From Rhizopus arrhizus (Eukaryota > Mucoromycota > Mucoromycetes > Mucorales > Rhizopodaceae), in the NCBI GenBank assembly GCA_024220505.1, contig JAKZZE010000026.1, positions 740,323 to 804,322 of the forward strand: a DNA stretch of 64,000 nt, given 5' to 3'. The notes under the pieces were generated by a model. The model saw nothing but the letters and a program-made list of their open reading frames with translations. It was not told the DNA's origin and ran no database searches. The position numbers were made by a program, and so were the translations under genes. Position 1 is the stretch's first letter, and each line of letters starts with the position of its first letter. This document shows, one piece after another, positions 1-11,409 of the stretch.

Positions 1-336
1 TGAGACTGAACTTTATTTAAGACAATCTTAATTATTCAAAAGAAATCATTACAAAGTCTACTATTTATATTCTTCTATCAGTTGGCGGGTAAATGAGTAG
101 TTATGAGCGTAGATCCAATAATTGACATGTTTGATTGAAGAATGATCACTGGATCGATTATGAAAATTTTTAATTCGTTGTTTTTATAGATCTTATTGTT
201 CTTTAACTGATCTGGGAGAATTGTCCCGTCTTCATTGAGAGGAAAGATATATTTATATGAAATGCCTCCAGTCAGATCAAAGTTGACTAGGTACCTGATC
301 CATTATTATTCATTTACAGAAATGATGAATAGTAAA
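1..336. other. Left flank, no gene recognised
   Basis: AT-rich sequence with no supportable ORF. A short stretch around 65-112 (TATTTATATTCTT followed by GAGCGTAGAT) resembles the TATA-box area of the LTR that begins at 337, so this may be a diverged LTR remnant. That is a weak inference. Confidence 0.4.
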
Positions 337-384
337 TGTTTTAATCGCAAAATTAAATAAAAAAAATTAAACAAAAAAACAATA

Positions 385-3035
385 ACGTGCCACCAAGCTT
401 AAACCTGAAAAATTTTTTGACAATTTTCAAATGCTATAAACTTTTCCACAAATAATCCAACAATAAAACAAAGCCATAACAATTATTATATAAACCTTTC
501 TGAACATTTCTTATGGATTAGATTGTTAATTTTATTAATAATATTTTCTTTTTATATCATTTGAAAACATGCGGTATTTCAAAATTTTAGCTGGTAGTCC
601 TTAGGGAAGACATATATTGAAACAAATTTTTTTAATACCGTATGGTAGAGGACAGATAAACATAACAGTCACATATTACGTAATCAATATGAGAGAGCTC
701 GTACTATAACATAGGTGCCTCTTCTCCCTTATTCATACTCTAAAACTATGCCTCCACTTAACGCTAGAAAACGAGCTTATCTTAAAAAACATAGAAATGA
801 GACGAACCAATTTGTCCCTCATTTAAATGATCAAGACTGGGACATGAGCGATTCTGAGCTTATAGAATTAAGCAACATAACTGAAATGCGTAATGCTGAT
901 CCTACAATCAGCATGTCAATCAACAATGTTTTGCTTGATAATAATGTAAAGCGAAACAGACCTTTGTCTTATTCGAAAACCTCTAGGTCAACACGCTGGA
1001 GACGAGAAAAAGAAGCTAAATCTGTTAATGATAAGGGCAAACTCGAGAGTTTTGGATTTGTATCTATTGCCCCTGTTGTAGAAGCCAGTTCTCCCATATT
1101 GTCAAAGAATGAAATACAACTTTTGAGAATCCAAGAAATACTTCCAAAACTTCAAATGTATGTGAAACCTGTGATGAACTCGAAGGATAAAGAAAACACG
1201 ATCGAGAGATACAGTTTTATGCAATACTCTTCGATTTATACTTACTTTATTAAGAGAATTGAGGGTATTCCTATTACTTTGGCTTCTCGTGAGGCAGCTA
1301 GAATTCATTGGGCAGATAACAACGTTGCGTATCGTGCCATGACTATCGTGAAATGGGCTAAAGAATATTTGAGTCAAGGGGTGTTATCGAGACATCGACA
1401 AGGTGTTCATTCAAAAAGAAAGTCTTTTCTTAATGATGCCGATATCAAGGAAATGGTTCTCGAAGAAATACGTAGAATGAAGCCTGCTGAACGTTCCTTG
1501 GTTACTATTAAAAAATTCATTGATGAAGTAGTTATCCCATCCAAATTGGGCGTAATAATGCAACCTGTTCCTGAAAGCACGCTCAGTAACTATCTCCATG
1601 AATGGGGTTATGTCTATAGAAAGAACAAAAAAACCATTTACTTCGATGGTCACGAACGCGAAGATGTGGTCGAGTATAGAAGCGTTTGGTCGAAGAGGAT
1701 GCTCGAATATATGGAAAAAATGGATTTTTACTCTGGAGAAACTGAGGAAGATGTATTGGAGCCAAATGCATTACCAGAAGGCGAGAGAAAGTGCGTGTTC
1801 GTTACGCACGATGAAAGTACTTTCTACGCAAATGATGGTAAGAACGATATGTGGTTAGCTGATGGAGAAAATTACATCAGAAAAAAGGGTCCTGGGCTAT
1901 CTATCATGGTGAGTGAGTTTCAATGCCCTTGCCATGGAACAATGAAGATTCAAAAGTGGTCTTCAAGAAAGCTGTTCAAGGCAGGTACTGCAAGAGATGG
2001 ATGGTGGACTTCAAAACACATGGTTGAGCAGTTAAAAGAAGATGCAATCGGCCTTTTCGAAGCACTTCACCCCAATTGTGTAGCTGTTTTTCTCTTTGAT
2101 AACAGCTCCAATCATGGTGCTTTTGCTGATGATGCTTTGGTCGCCAGCCGAATGACTCTCAATGAAAAGCCTTGGCCATTGAGTGAGAAATTCCAGTTCC
2201 GAGATACTGTATATATCTCAAGATCCACAGGTATGGAGGAAGTCCAGTCCTTCTACTATGAAAAAGAGATCAAGAAAAGGGATAAGAAGGGAAACTTGAA
2301 AACAAAAAAAGTACGTTATTTCAAGGGAATAAGAAAAATTTTGGAGGAAAGAAGTCTATGGATTGGACATGATCTGGAAGGCAAGAAATGGAAGTTACAT
2401 TGTGGGGCTCCAGATAGAGTTAATCCAATTTGCTGCGCTCTCCATTTTTTAGAGAATTGCCCTGATTTTAAAAATCAAAAGTCTGCTTTGGAGGAGGTGA
2501 TCATAAACTCTGGACACGTTTTTGAGCTGTATCCTAAATACCATTGCGAATGTAATTGGATCGAAATGTACTGGGGTGCAGCAAAAAGAGAAGCTCGCTT
2601 GAAATGCGATTACTCCTTTAAGTCTCTTGAGGAAAATATCGATTTATTTTTGGATAAAGCCGGCGATTTAACACATATACGTAGGTATTTTAGGAGATCA
2701 ATGGACTTTATTGAAGCTTATAATCGATGTACTGATGTCAGAGAAGTTGTTCAAGAGGTGAAAAAGTTTGTCGAGAAAAAGTATTTGTCTCACAGAAAAG
2801 TCAGAGTGCCTTCAGGTTTGGTATAGTTAACAATAAATATCATTAAAACTAGGCTTTTTTTCTAAGAAAAAAACGTCATTAAGTCCCTCTAATTTCAGGA
2901 AATAAGCAATGTCTATACTAAATGTCATGAGATGTCCAAAAAAAAAAAAAAAAATACACCTCATGTCCACGATGTCAAAAAAAAAAAAAATTGAAACAAA
3001 ATTAAAATTTTTCAGGTTTAAGCTTGGTGGCACGT
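385..3035 (+). mobile_element. Tc1-like DNA transposon T1, 2651 bp
   Basis: The perfect 32-bp terminal inverted repeats (385-416 and 3004-3035, starting ACGTGCCACC) are flanked by TA at 383-384 and 3036-3037. The homologous LTR at 61605-62068 carries a single TA (62018-62019) at this position, which fixes the boundaries. The element encodes one large transposase and appears complete. Confidence 0.93.
748..2826 (+). CDS. Large Tc1-like DDE transposase of T1
   Basis: This 692-aa DDE transposase would cut and rejoin T1 at TA sites in the nucleus. I chose the ATG at 748; the frame is open further upstream (to 715) but only through a GTG. The N-terminal half is basic and probably carries helix-turn-helix DNA binding (around residues 195-320), by analogy. 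Catalytic candidates are the D of THDESTF (around residue 350), the D of FLFDNSSNH (around 450) and the E of CNWIEMYWG (around 610). This matches the large fungal DDE family with the HDES signature rather than the usual 340-aa Tc1 proteins. The frame has no break, and the paired terminal repeats suggest it may be active. Confidence 0.88.
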   Translation: MPPLNARKRAYLKKHRNETNQFVPHLNDQDWDMSDSELIELSNITEMRNADPTISMSINNVLLDNNVKRNRPLSYSKTSRSTRWRREKEAKSVNDKGKLESFGFVSIAPVVEASSPILSKNEIQLLRIQEILPKLQMYVKPVMNSKDKENTIERYSFMQYSSIYTYFIKRIEGIPITLASREAARIHWADNNVAYRAMTIVKWAKEYLSQGVLSRHRQGVHSKRKSFLNDADIKEMVLEEIRRMKPAERSLVTIKKFIDEVVIPSKLGVIMQPVPESTLSNYLHEWGYVYRKNKKTIYFDGHEREDVVEYRSVWSKRMLEYMEKMDFYSGETEEDVLEPNALPEGERKCVFVTHDESTFYANDGKNDMWLADGENYIRKKGPGLSIMVSEFQCPCHGTMKIQKWSSRKLFKAGTARDGWWTSKHMVEQLKEDAIGLFEALHPNCVAVFLFDNSSNHGAFADDALVASRMTLNEKPWPLSEKFQFRDTVYISRSTGMEEVQSFYYEKEIKKRDKKGNLKTKKVRYFKGIRKILEERSLWIGHDLEGKKWKLHCGAPDRVNPICCALHFLENCPDFKNQKSALEEVIINSGHVFELYPKYHCECNWIEMYWGAAKREARLKCDYSFKSLEENIDLFLDKAGDLTHIRRYFRRSMDFIEAYNRCTDVREVVQEVKKFVEKKYLSHRKVRVPSGLV

Positions 3036-3652
3036 TAGCAGCAATATAAAATTAAAATCCTTCTTTATTGCAGATTTCTTTATATTGCGAAAGGCTCGCT
3101 TTATGGATAAAAAGTTGGCATCTATTTATATTCTTTGTGAGCGTAGATATAAAAGATATAGACTCGGTCACGATGTCGTGCTGAAGAACCAATGATTAAG
3201 CTAAAGCTTGTCGATGTTCTAATATATGCATCTGAAATTGAACAATAGAAATAATAACCAGTCAATTAACTTTAATCTAATTACTTTTGGGGTTGACAAT
3301 TTATTAGACTCTCTAGGATGACAGATATTGATGCTATTGTTCTAAATTTGGAAAAGTGTGGAATTGTTCAATCATAGTTTAATCTTTTTGTGTATCGTTA
3401 TTTATTTTAATACAACTGATATCATATAGAAAATAACTATGTTTACAACAGTAAAGATCATGATTTATTTATTGTTCATGTTTACTTTATAGAATGAATC
3501 TAATAGTGATAGTTTTATATAAAAGAAGAAGAAGATTATATTTTATTTGATAAAGATTTAAATTATTATCTTTTATCAATTTTAATATACTTCTTTTAGT
3601 TGTGATTATTCAATGTCCGTTATGATCAGACGCTGTTCTACAACATTGTCCG

Positions 3653-4138
3653 CTACCGTACAATGATCATTCCGTTATAAAACTTAAAACCATCATTACA
3701 AGCGGCATTTCGAAATTCCTTGTTATCGAAATTAATTTCGAGATATCTGTTTGGGCCGGATATGTGAACTACAAGACCCACATAGTCTTTGAATTGGTAA
3801 TAGGCTAATCTATACAATTCACGATCGGATTCACGACGAGAGGTAACGTCAAAGAAAATGCTTCCAGAAGACTGAGAAACTCCCCAATAGGTTGTTTCAA
3901 TTATTACAGGATTCGTTGTATCAGAAGCAGTTGCTGCAGATTCAACTGAATGAGGTAAGGTAGCTGAAGCTTTAACATGGAGTAAACTTTCACGAGTTAC
4001 AGCAGGACGTTGGTGCGCTTTCCAGTAGGGTACAGTTGGATTACGTCGAGTTGTGGAGGTTTGGCTCGTCGGTCGAGCAAAGTTGTTGGGAGTTCTTCCT
4101 TTGTCAGGTGACTTAACTTGATTAGGCGAAAGAAACAT
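3653..4138 (-). CDS. Hypothetical protein next to an LTR-like start
   Basis: Unrecognised 161-aa ORF, using the ATG at 4138. The N-terminal 65 residues are basic and rich in T, S and P. The C-terminal part (around residues 85-161) looks like a compact fold containing YLEINFDNKEFRNAAC, in the style of a retroelement Gag or ORF1 RNA-binding domain; that likeness is by eye only. Eight bases beyond its stop, at 3645 on the minus strand, begins TGTTGTAGAACAG, which resembles the start of the LTR at 31259. This may therefore be the 3' remnant of a retroelement. Bases 3456-3650 and 4139-4275 hold nothing else I recognise. Confidence 0.35.
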   Translation of the reverse strand: MFLSPNQVKSPDKGRTPNNFARPTSQTSTTRRNPTVPYWKAHQRPAVTRESLLHVKASATLPHSVESAATASDTTNPVIIETTYWGVSQSSGSIFFDVTSRRESDRELYRLAYYQFKDYVGLVVHISGPNRYLEINFDNKEFRNAACNDGFKFYNGMIIVR

Positions 4139-4466
4139 GTGTGTCAAAATAGAAAGTTGTTTTTACATGACGATTGAAATGACCGAAATAGTCATAATTG
4201 TCCGTTATTGTACACTTTGTCAACACAAATACTCTAGATCTCAATCATTAAGAGATCATTACTTGAAAGCCCATGTGTTAAGGATACATAAGATTATAGT
4301 CACTTTATTTTAGTAAAAGGAATCGGATATGATCCTAAATAATATGCTGACATAACTTGGAATCATTTATAACATTATTCCCAACACAGATCAATAAAAT
4401 ACTTTGATTAGATTTTTATATTAAGCTTTATTCATATTAACTTCACATAGTCAAATAAGATGACAT

Positions 4467-4881
4467 TGATGTATCCATCATTCATAACTCGATATGAAAA
4501 CAGTATTAATAAGCTACATGTAAAATATATCCAATAGATAGGCTACAGGTTAATTCGGATAATCTTCATTAAGGATAAGATGCTGCGTAATTGCACGGTT
4601 AAATTATATTAAATCCAGGAACTAAATCACAGTCAATCGCAGTCAATCATATACAAGTATTCTATGGATAAATGCTTATGATGACAAAGATAACAATGGA
4701 AGAACACGTAACCATTATCTATTTGTCATCAGTTATATCATACTCATTAATTATTAATCCATAACATGAAATATTATCCGTGTATGAAAAGTATAAATAG
4801 AGTATCATTTTCTTATTAAATAAAGCAATCTCTTTATCGAGTCTCGTCCTCTCTTGTTCCTTTCTATTCTTGGATAAATCA
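4467..4881 (+). repeat. Solo LTR, family c, 415 bp
   Basis: Starts TGATGTATCC, ends GGATAAATCA, and is flanked by GACAT at 4462-4466 and 4882-4886. The empty site GACAT is seen at 60748-60752 in the clean family-b LTR. A TATA box (AGTATAAATAGAG near 4787) and AATAAA (near 4823) give the orientation. A second copy in the opposite orientation lies at 10416-16842. Confidence 0.93.
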
Positions 4882-5066
4882 GACATGGTTGTAATATAGT
4901 TTATTGATAGTATGAGCATGTTGAATAAGGAATGACGATTACTTACCGGATCATCATTAGTCATGAAAACATTTATCCTGACTGAGATATTATTGTTAAC
5001 AATGATATCCAATCACGGAACTAAAAGTCTTTATATTCATCCGTACCGTCTCCTTAAATAGTTATA

Positions 5067-6738
5067 CAGTGGGTGGACTAATTGTCCCAGTGTTTCAACA
5101 TTTTTTACTTTTGACACTGTAACTCGACCAATTCTTAGGCTATGTGACTAGTTTTATGCTCATTAGAAAGGTCGCACTTTGTGCTACATAATATCAAAGA
5201 GCCAGAGTTCGGAGATTACACAGTCTGAGTTAATCAGCAATAGAAAAAAAACACCGCACTGGGACAATTTTTCCGCTACCTGCTTATTTTGCAATGTGTT
5301 CTAAACATCGCCTTCTTATCAATCAGAAATCACCGGAACTTACGTACCAGTCTTATCTATGATAATCTATGACTCATATCTTTAATGTAAAGTATAAAAA
5401 GCTTTACGTTTTTCTTTTTTTTTACAATATTCTTAGTCTCTTTCTATACTGCACTTCTTACGACTTTGTCCCGCATCAAATGACTCCTACTATCAGCAAA
5501 TCTGTTCAGAAACAAATCCAAATGCTTTTGGCTAGTAATATGACATATGAACAAGTTATGGAACGCATTCCCGGATTGAAAAAGTCAACTTTAGGTAGGT
5601 GTGCGAACAAGTTTTTTCCAAACCGAATGAAGGCAACCCCTGGTAAAAGAGCAACTATTGGTGAAACTACCAAGTCATACATCCGTAGACAAGTAATAAA
5701 GGGTGAATTCAAGACAGCCAAAGCAGTACATCAATATCTGAATGGTTTGGGATATACTATTGGTTATTCTGGAGTCTTGAAGCTCCTTAAAAGTATGAAC
5801 TTCAGAGCTAAAATCAAAGCGAAGAAGCCTCTGCTCAGTAAACAGCACAAGGAACGACGTTTAGCATGGGCTATGGCCCACAAAGACTGGACAACTGATG
5901 ACTGGAGGCGTATGGTGTTTAGTGATGAAACTAAAGTCAATGTTTTCGGATCAGACGGTTGCAAGTATTACTGGAGTCGACCAGACGATGTATTGCAGCC
6001 TCATCACTTAGACCTTACAGTTAAAGGCGGCCAAGGAAGTGTCATGGTATGGAGTTGTATTACTTATGATGGCCCTGGATATGCTTGTTGGATACATGAC
6101 GGAACTATGAAAGCTGTGGATTATGTAAATATCTTGGAAACTACACTTATGGACAGCCTAAAGTACTATGGATACAATCCTGAGGACATCTATTTTCAAC
6201 AAGATAAGGATTCCAAGCACACTTCGAAGCTTGCTAAGCAATGGTTTGTGGATAATAACTTCAAGAGTGATCATATCTTTAGCTGGCCAGCCCAAAGTCC
6301 CGATTTAAACCCTATTGAACATGTATGGCATCACCTTAAACTCAAGCTGAGTGTATATGACACTAAGGCTAAAGGAGTACATGAGTTATGGGAAAGAATA
6401 GAAAAAGAATGGAATACTTTTACAGTGGATGAGTGTAGAAGATATATAGATAGTATGCCGGATCGTTGTAAAGCAGTTATTAATGCTAAAGGGGGACATA
6501 CCCGTTATTAAATAAAATTTACGTTCAAGCGGAAAAATTGTCCCAGTGCGGTGTTTTTTTTCTATTGCTGATTAACTCAGACTGTGTAATCTCCGAACTC
6601 TGGCTCTTTGATATTATGTAGCACAAAGTGCGACCTTTCTAATGAGCATAAAACTAGTCACATAGCCTAAGAATTGGTCGAGTTACAGTGTCAAAAGTAA
6701 AAAATGTTGAAACACTGGGACAATTAGTCCACCCACTG
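5067..6738 (+). mobile_element. Tc1/mariner transposon T2 with 211-bp terminal repeats
   Basis: The terminal inverted repeats 5067-5277 and 6528-6738 appear essentially perfect, and TA flanks the element (5065-5066, 6739-6740). Each repeat starts CAGTGGGTGG and holds an outer ATTGTCCCAGTG and an inner inverted CACTGGGACAAT. The insertion lies in the family-b LTR; the matching region without the element is near 60936. The transposase is intact, so this is a good candidate for an autonomous copy. Confidence 0.94.
5480..6511 (+). CDS. Intact Tc1-type transposase of T2
   Basis: This 343-aa DDE transposase would excise and integrate T2 at TA dinucleotides. I chose the ATG at 5480 (MTPTISKSVQ) because the start there aligns in length with the 340-aa relatives in this window; the frame is open upstream to an ATG at 5369 that adds a hydrophobic, unlikely leader. 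Residues 1-110 should form the paired helix-turn-helix DNA-binding region. Catalytic residues are the D of FSDETKV (around 149), the D of QQDKDSKH (around 241) and the E of NPIEHVWH (around 278). The usual NDPKH here reads KDSKH, a modest deviation next to the second aspartate. No stop or frameshift is visible. Confidence 0.92.
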   Translation: MTPTISKSVQKQIQMLLASNMTYEQVMERIPGLKKSTLGRCANKFFPNRMKATPGKRATIGETTKSYIRRQVIKGEFKTAKAVHQYLNGLGYTIGYSGVLKLLKSMNFRAKIKAKKPLLSKQHKERRLAWAMAHKDWTTDDWRRMVFSDETKVNVFGSDGCKYYWSRPDDVLQPHHLDLTVKGGQGSVMVWSCITYDGPGYACWIHDGTMKAVDYVNILETTLMDSLKYYGYNPEDIYFQQDKDSKHTSKLAKQWFVDNNFKSDHIFSWPAQSPDLNPIEHVWHHLKLKLSVYDTKAKGVHELWERIEKEWNTFTVDECRRYIDSMPDRCKAVINAKGGHTRY

Positions 6739-7036
6739 TATGTCCAGAGTTATCTGAAACCATCCCAATAGCATAATTGACAATACAAGCTAGGAACAGG
6801 CTAAACTAATAATTAGAAATAGTAATCATCTATTGTGTCAAATTGATTATAAATCTGTCCTAATTCTTTATCCGTATCATGCCTATAATTACTCTCACTT
6901 TTTACATGTAGAATTTATTTTTAAAAAAACTTAATCATAGTTATCTTAACTTAATAAAGAGACACCAATTTCTAACAGTATTTCTTTATCTTTGATTGCT
7001 ATATTATATTTACCTAAAACTCCCCTTTCCTAAACA

Positions 7037-7404
7037 AGTAGTGTCCACCAGATCTTTATAGATCAATAAGGTTAAGAGTAAGATTGTTTAATAAAAGATA
7101 AAAATAAAAGGGATCTTTCTCGATTCGTGATAATTCAGGTATCAGATCAGAAAGAATAAGTAAAAATAAAAAAGAAAAGAAAAGGTAATTGTGGCCCAAT
7201 AAGAAAAGATTGCTTTTTTAAGCGCAAGAAGATATGATTTATTGGATGTCTGTTATTTTGTTCAAAATATTCATCTTATTTATATAAAAAATATGGGGTG
7301 TCTTTTGTCTCTTGTCCTGAACTGTAAATTAAAGTTCATGTTCTTCATCCAAACTGTAATTGTACATGTTTGTATCAGGGACTAAATCATTGTTCGTGTT
7401 ACAG
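7037..7404 (-). repeat. Truncated LTR-like module
   Basis: Matches the middle and right part of the LTR-like modules at 9281 and 17265. It begins abruptly at AGTAGTGTCCACCAGATC, next to the end of the family-b LTR. It holds the hairpin GATCT-TTAT-AGATC. No coding capacity. The left boundary is unexplained. Confidence 0.55.
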
Positions 7405-7984
7405 TGTGAGATTGGAATTTGTAAGGTTTATATAGTGTTAAATAGGTTTGATTTAAGAGAGTCTTGATATAAGATCAAAAGTTTAGGTAGGATTTGATTC
7501 CAAAAAGAGTAATGATTTGAATATAAGTTGCTTGAGTAAAGTGACCACCAGATCTTATAAGTAGATCAAACTGTTTTGAGTAAAGTAAAAATAAAAAGGT
7601 AAAACAAAGATAAAATAAAGATAAAATAAAATAAAAAGGATTTACAATGAAGTGTATATACTTCAAGGGACTTCTTGTTCTTGATGTTAAATAAAGTAAA
7701 AGAAAAACAAAAGAGATTTTCTTTATATGATATTTATTAAAATAATCAAAAAGTAAAGTAAAACAAAAGTTAAGAGTGAAGTAAGTAAGTAAGTCTTGAT
7801 TGCTGTTAAAATGTCGAGGTATTTATATGTTTTTTGAGTTTTCTGATTATCTGTTGTTTTTGGTTTTTAGTGTGGAAAATTTTTGTATGAATCTACATAG
7901 CCATCTGAATTCAGACACTGTCTGTATTCATTCAATTCTTGTGGTACAAATTTTTTTTTATATTTTCCCATTGTGTGTGTTACA
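7405..7984 (-). repeat. Solo LTR of the Gypsy-2 family, 580 bp
   Basis: Starts TGTGAGATTGG and ends GTTACA like the LTRs of Gypsy-2 (18671-19253). It is flanked by the 4-bp duplication ACAG (7401-7404, 7985-7988). The GTGACCACCAGATC module lies near 7540. Confidence 0.86.
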
Positions 7985-8136
7985 ACAGTAGACAATAATG
8001 AACTTCCATCATGACTCACAAAATATAACTATTACTGTAAATAATTCACTTTGTAAAATAATATAAATACTCTTAGAATTTGAATATCAATAAAGATCAT
8101 CTAATTATCGAATAATCTAAAGTCTTATTTTCATAT

Positions 8137-9227
8137 TGTAATATTGTTTGGGTTTATTGGGTTAAGGTTTAAATAAGCAGAGATTTGAGTTATAATTGAT
8201 ATAAGAGTTGACTTTTTGTGAATTGGATTTGGCTTGATTCGCTTGATAGAGTGACCACCAGATCTTGTAAAGTAGATCAATCTTGTTTTGATTCGTAAAA
8301 AGGTTTGTTTAAAGTAAAAATAAAATAAAAAGGGATACAATGAAGATAGTTAGCTTCAAGGGACTTGACTTTGTAATTATAATAGAATATCAAAAGAGCT
8401 TTTTAAAAGGATAATTGATAAATTTATTCAAAGAAAAACAAAGTAAATAAAGTTGTAGATTTTGTAAGTAAAAGTTTTAAAGTGCAAAGATCGAAGTGAA
8501 GTTTTTATATCCTGAGGAATAAATCCTCAGTATTTATACTGTTTGGTGAGTTATTGTTTGGTCAGATTTGATTGGCTATATTAACTTTTGGATCGTTTGA
8601 AAAGATCGTACTGTAAGGTTCGTTATGTTTTCGGGTTTAAGTAGGTTCGATATAAGTTTTTGAGATAAAGTATTAGGTCAATTGAGATCCAATAAGGGTA
8701 AGTAATTTGAATTATAGGCTTGCTTGTATATAGTGACCACCAGATCTTGTTAAGTGGATCAAACTTGATTTGTAAAGTAAAATGTAAAGAAATATAATAA
8801 AAATATAAAATAGATACAATGAAGATAATTTGCTTCAAGGGAATTCGACTTGTTTGTTATAAAATAAGAAAAATAGATTTTGTCTTTTTAAGAGACTATT
8901 TATTCAAAGTAAAAATAGGTTTTTGAATAGAAGTGAATGTAAGTGAACAAAAGTGAATTGAAATAAAAGATATAGAGATATTTATATAAAAATGAAAGAG
9001 AAAAAAGAAAAGGAAATAAGGTTGATATTTTTACTTGAGTTAATATTTTTACTTGTGTCGATATTTTTACTTGAGTCGATGTTGTGTATTTCAGTTAAAT
9101 TACTGAAGTAAGTCGATTTCAAAGTCAGTTGTACTGTCCAAAATTTTATAGATGTCTTCATCATTCTCGTTACAGTACCAAAAGATCGTTCCTTTTGCTC
9201 GTTCAAAAAGTTGGTTCTTGTGTTACA
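8137..9227 (-). repeat. LTR, family g, split by LTR h
   Basis: Starts TGTAATATTG and ends TGTTACA, flanked by ATAT (8133-8136, 9228-9231). An LTR of a different family is inserted at 8612. The GTGACCACCAGATC module is near 8250 and a TATA-like box (on the minus strand) is near 8535. Without the insert it is about 525 bp. Confidence 0.78.
8612..9174 (-). repeat. Solo LTR, family h, nested in LTR g
   Basis: Starts TGTAAGGTTC and ends CGTTACA, with GTAC duplicated at 8608-8611 and 9175-9178. It contains the GTGACCACCAGATC module near 8736. Length is 563 bp. Confidence 0.78.
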
Positions 9228-9685
9228 ATATCTTAAAAGTAAAGCACAAGAACAAGCACGACACAACAACATGAGAGTAATGTAACTTGTTAGTACTTGG
9301 GATTTGGTTTGTATTAAAGTGTTGTAGATTTGTTTAGTTTGAGGTTTGAAGCCTTGAATGACTTGAGTTTGATTACTTGAGTGAAATTTTAACAGTTCTT
9401 TTGATATAGTAATTTGATTTTAAGTAGTGACCACCAGATCTTAATAGATCAATAAGGTTAAGAGTAAGATTGTTTAGTAAAAGATAAAAATAAAAGGGGT
9501 CTTTCTTGATTCGTGATAAATCAGGTATCAGATCAGAAAAAATAAGTAAAAATAAAAAGAAAAGAAAAGGTATTTGTGACCCAATAAGAAATGATTGCTT
9601 TTTAAGCGCGAGAAGATTTGATTTATTGAATGTGAATTGGATTCAAATTGGATGTCTGTATTTTGGTTAAAAATATTCATCTTAT

Positions 9686-10237
9686 TGTAATTTTTCTTGT
9701 GATAGGTATTGTTTCGTTTAAATGGCCTTAAGAGTTTAGAAATAATTTGACTTTTCTTTGAAGTGTAAAAGAATTTGAGATCAAAAGCTTGTGTTTATGT
9801 TGATAAATTTGGTTTGCTTGTAGTAAGTGACCACCAGATCTTGTATTGTAGATTAAACAGTAAAAAAGTAATAAGAGTTTTCTTGATAAGAGAATATAAG
9901 ATTGATACGATGAAGATAATTTGACTTCAAAGGACTTGACTTGATATATATGTAAGGGATCAGAAAGATTTTAAATGTAGATCCTTGAAGATATTCTTTT
10001 TATTTTATGTTAAAGTAAAATATGTCAAAAGTAAGTAAAAAGTAAGTTATATCAAAAGTAAGTATATCTCAAAAAGTAAGTAAGTCTTTCAAAAGTGAAA
10101 GGATAAAGGGATATTTATAGGGTTGTGATTTTTTTGTGTTTTTCTATTTTTGAACTTTTTTTGTTTATCTTCAGGGACTGATGTCCCTCCTAGGACTGAG
10201 TCCCTTCTTCCGCAAAAGTTACACCAACTGCGTCACA
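9686..10237 (-). repeat. Solo LTR, family i, 552 bp
   Basis: Starts TGTAATTTTTC and ends GCGTCACA, with TTAT duplicated at 9682-9685 and 10238-10241. The TATA-like box (minus strand) is near 10112. It carries the GTGACCACCAGATC module near 9830. A related uninterrupted target sequence is visible near 17660-17690. Confidence 0.82.
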
Positions 10238-10643
10238 TTATTTATATAAAAATATGGGGTGGCTTATTGTTTATGTTGAACGACATCAATATCGCTGGAC
10301 ATCAAAATTTGTTCTTGTGATCATTGTTATATGTATATGGTTGGCTTGTAGTGAGTGAGTTAATTTGAGTTAAGTTTGCTTGTAAAGCTTGATCGTAAGG
10401 TTAAGATAGCCTTGTTGATTCATCCAAGAATAGAAAGGAACAAGAGAGGACGAGACTCGATAAAGAGATTGCTTTATTTAATAAGAAAATGATACTCTAT
10501 TTATACTTTTCATACACGGATAATATTTCATGTCATGGATTAATAATTAATGAGTATGATATAACTGATGACAAATAGATAATGGTTACGTGTTCTTCCA
10601 TTGTTATCTTTGTCATCATAAGCATTTATCCATAGAATACTTG

Positions 10644-10984
10644 TGAAGTGTTTTAAGTATTCAAAAATAAGATAAAGAAGAATTAACGAGACCGAACAAT
10701 AGTTCTAAAGTCGAATACTTTTATTAAAGAAAGATTTCAAGGCTATTTATATTAGTTGAGCAAGACCTGAGATTAGATGACAAAAATAGTTATGACCGAT
10801 ATGATTTGACATGTATAAGAAAAATTTTATAGACTGATGTTAATAATCAACTGTTGAGATGAAAGTGAAACTTGGCTGTTTAGGGCAGTGATAATTATCA
10901 GGTTCTATTCTTATTCAAACTCATTTGTAAAGATTTAGTCCAGAATGATAAGACTGTATCTTATTGACATGTCAAAACATGACA
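10644..10984 (-). repeat. Gypsy-1 3' LTR
   Basis: 341 bp. On the minus strand it runs from TGTCATGTTTTG to ACACTTCA. TATA-like AATATAAATAG and AATAAA lie close together near 10735-10755, which sets the promoter and polyadenylation side. Confidence 0.94.
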
Positions 10985-11409
10985 TTGCCCCCTTCCAGGT
11001 TGTAACTATATTTTCTGGGATTAATGTGGCAAGTAAAAATATGTTTGTTTAAGTGAATGTCGAAAATGAGGTTTGAGATGTCAAGATGAGCTCTATTTGT
11101 TGTAAGAAATAGGTGCTTGGTAGGGTTAAGTCATATAACGTATAGTGGCTCTTTATATAAACATATAAAGTATAGTGTTCAAGAATGGAACAAAGCATTT
11201 AGGCGATAATAAACCCTAAACAGGAATTTATTGCTAAAGTGATGTTTGTCTGTAAATGTGACTGCGTACAAATGTGCATATTGAAAAATATTAAGGCATG
11301 AGAAAAAAATTCATTTTTTTTACTATCCTTGTAAATATTTTATAATTGCGTAATTTGCTGGTAACGTATATGTATAGTTAATGAAAGTTGGTGGAAGAAG
11401 GTCAATGTA

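Larger units (their letters stand above)
337..3450 (-). repeat. Solo LTR, family a, interrupted by a Tc1-like element
   Basis: Read on the minus strand this LTR starts TGTTGTAAAC at 3450 and ends with CA at 337. It is flanked by the 5-bp target duplication GTAAA (332-336 and 3451-3455). Without the transposon it is about 461 bp. An uninterrupted copy in the other orientation lies at 61605-62068. It contains a TATA-like AATATAAATAG (on the minus strand here). No internal retroelement region is attached, so it is a solo LTR left by LTR-LTR recombination. Confidence 0.85.
4276..7036 (+). repeat. LTR, family b, carrying two insertions
   Basis: Begins TGTTAAGGATAC and ends CCTAAACA. The clean 652-bp copy at 60562-61213 aligns with its three segments (4276-4466, 4882-5066, 6739-7036). 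Inserts are a solo LTR of family c and Tc1 element T2. The flanks here (CCATG on the left, AGTAG on the right) do not match, so one side has probably been replaced by later rearrangement. A 12-bp stretch near 6741-6752 is absent from the clean copy. Confidence 0.82.

Noticed and set aside
8982..9272. Short ORFs of 60-96 codons across the LTR nest
   Set aside because: They sit in AT-rich LTR sequence, share no conserved frame between copies and resemble no protein.
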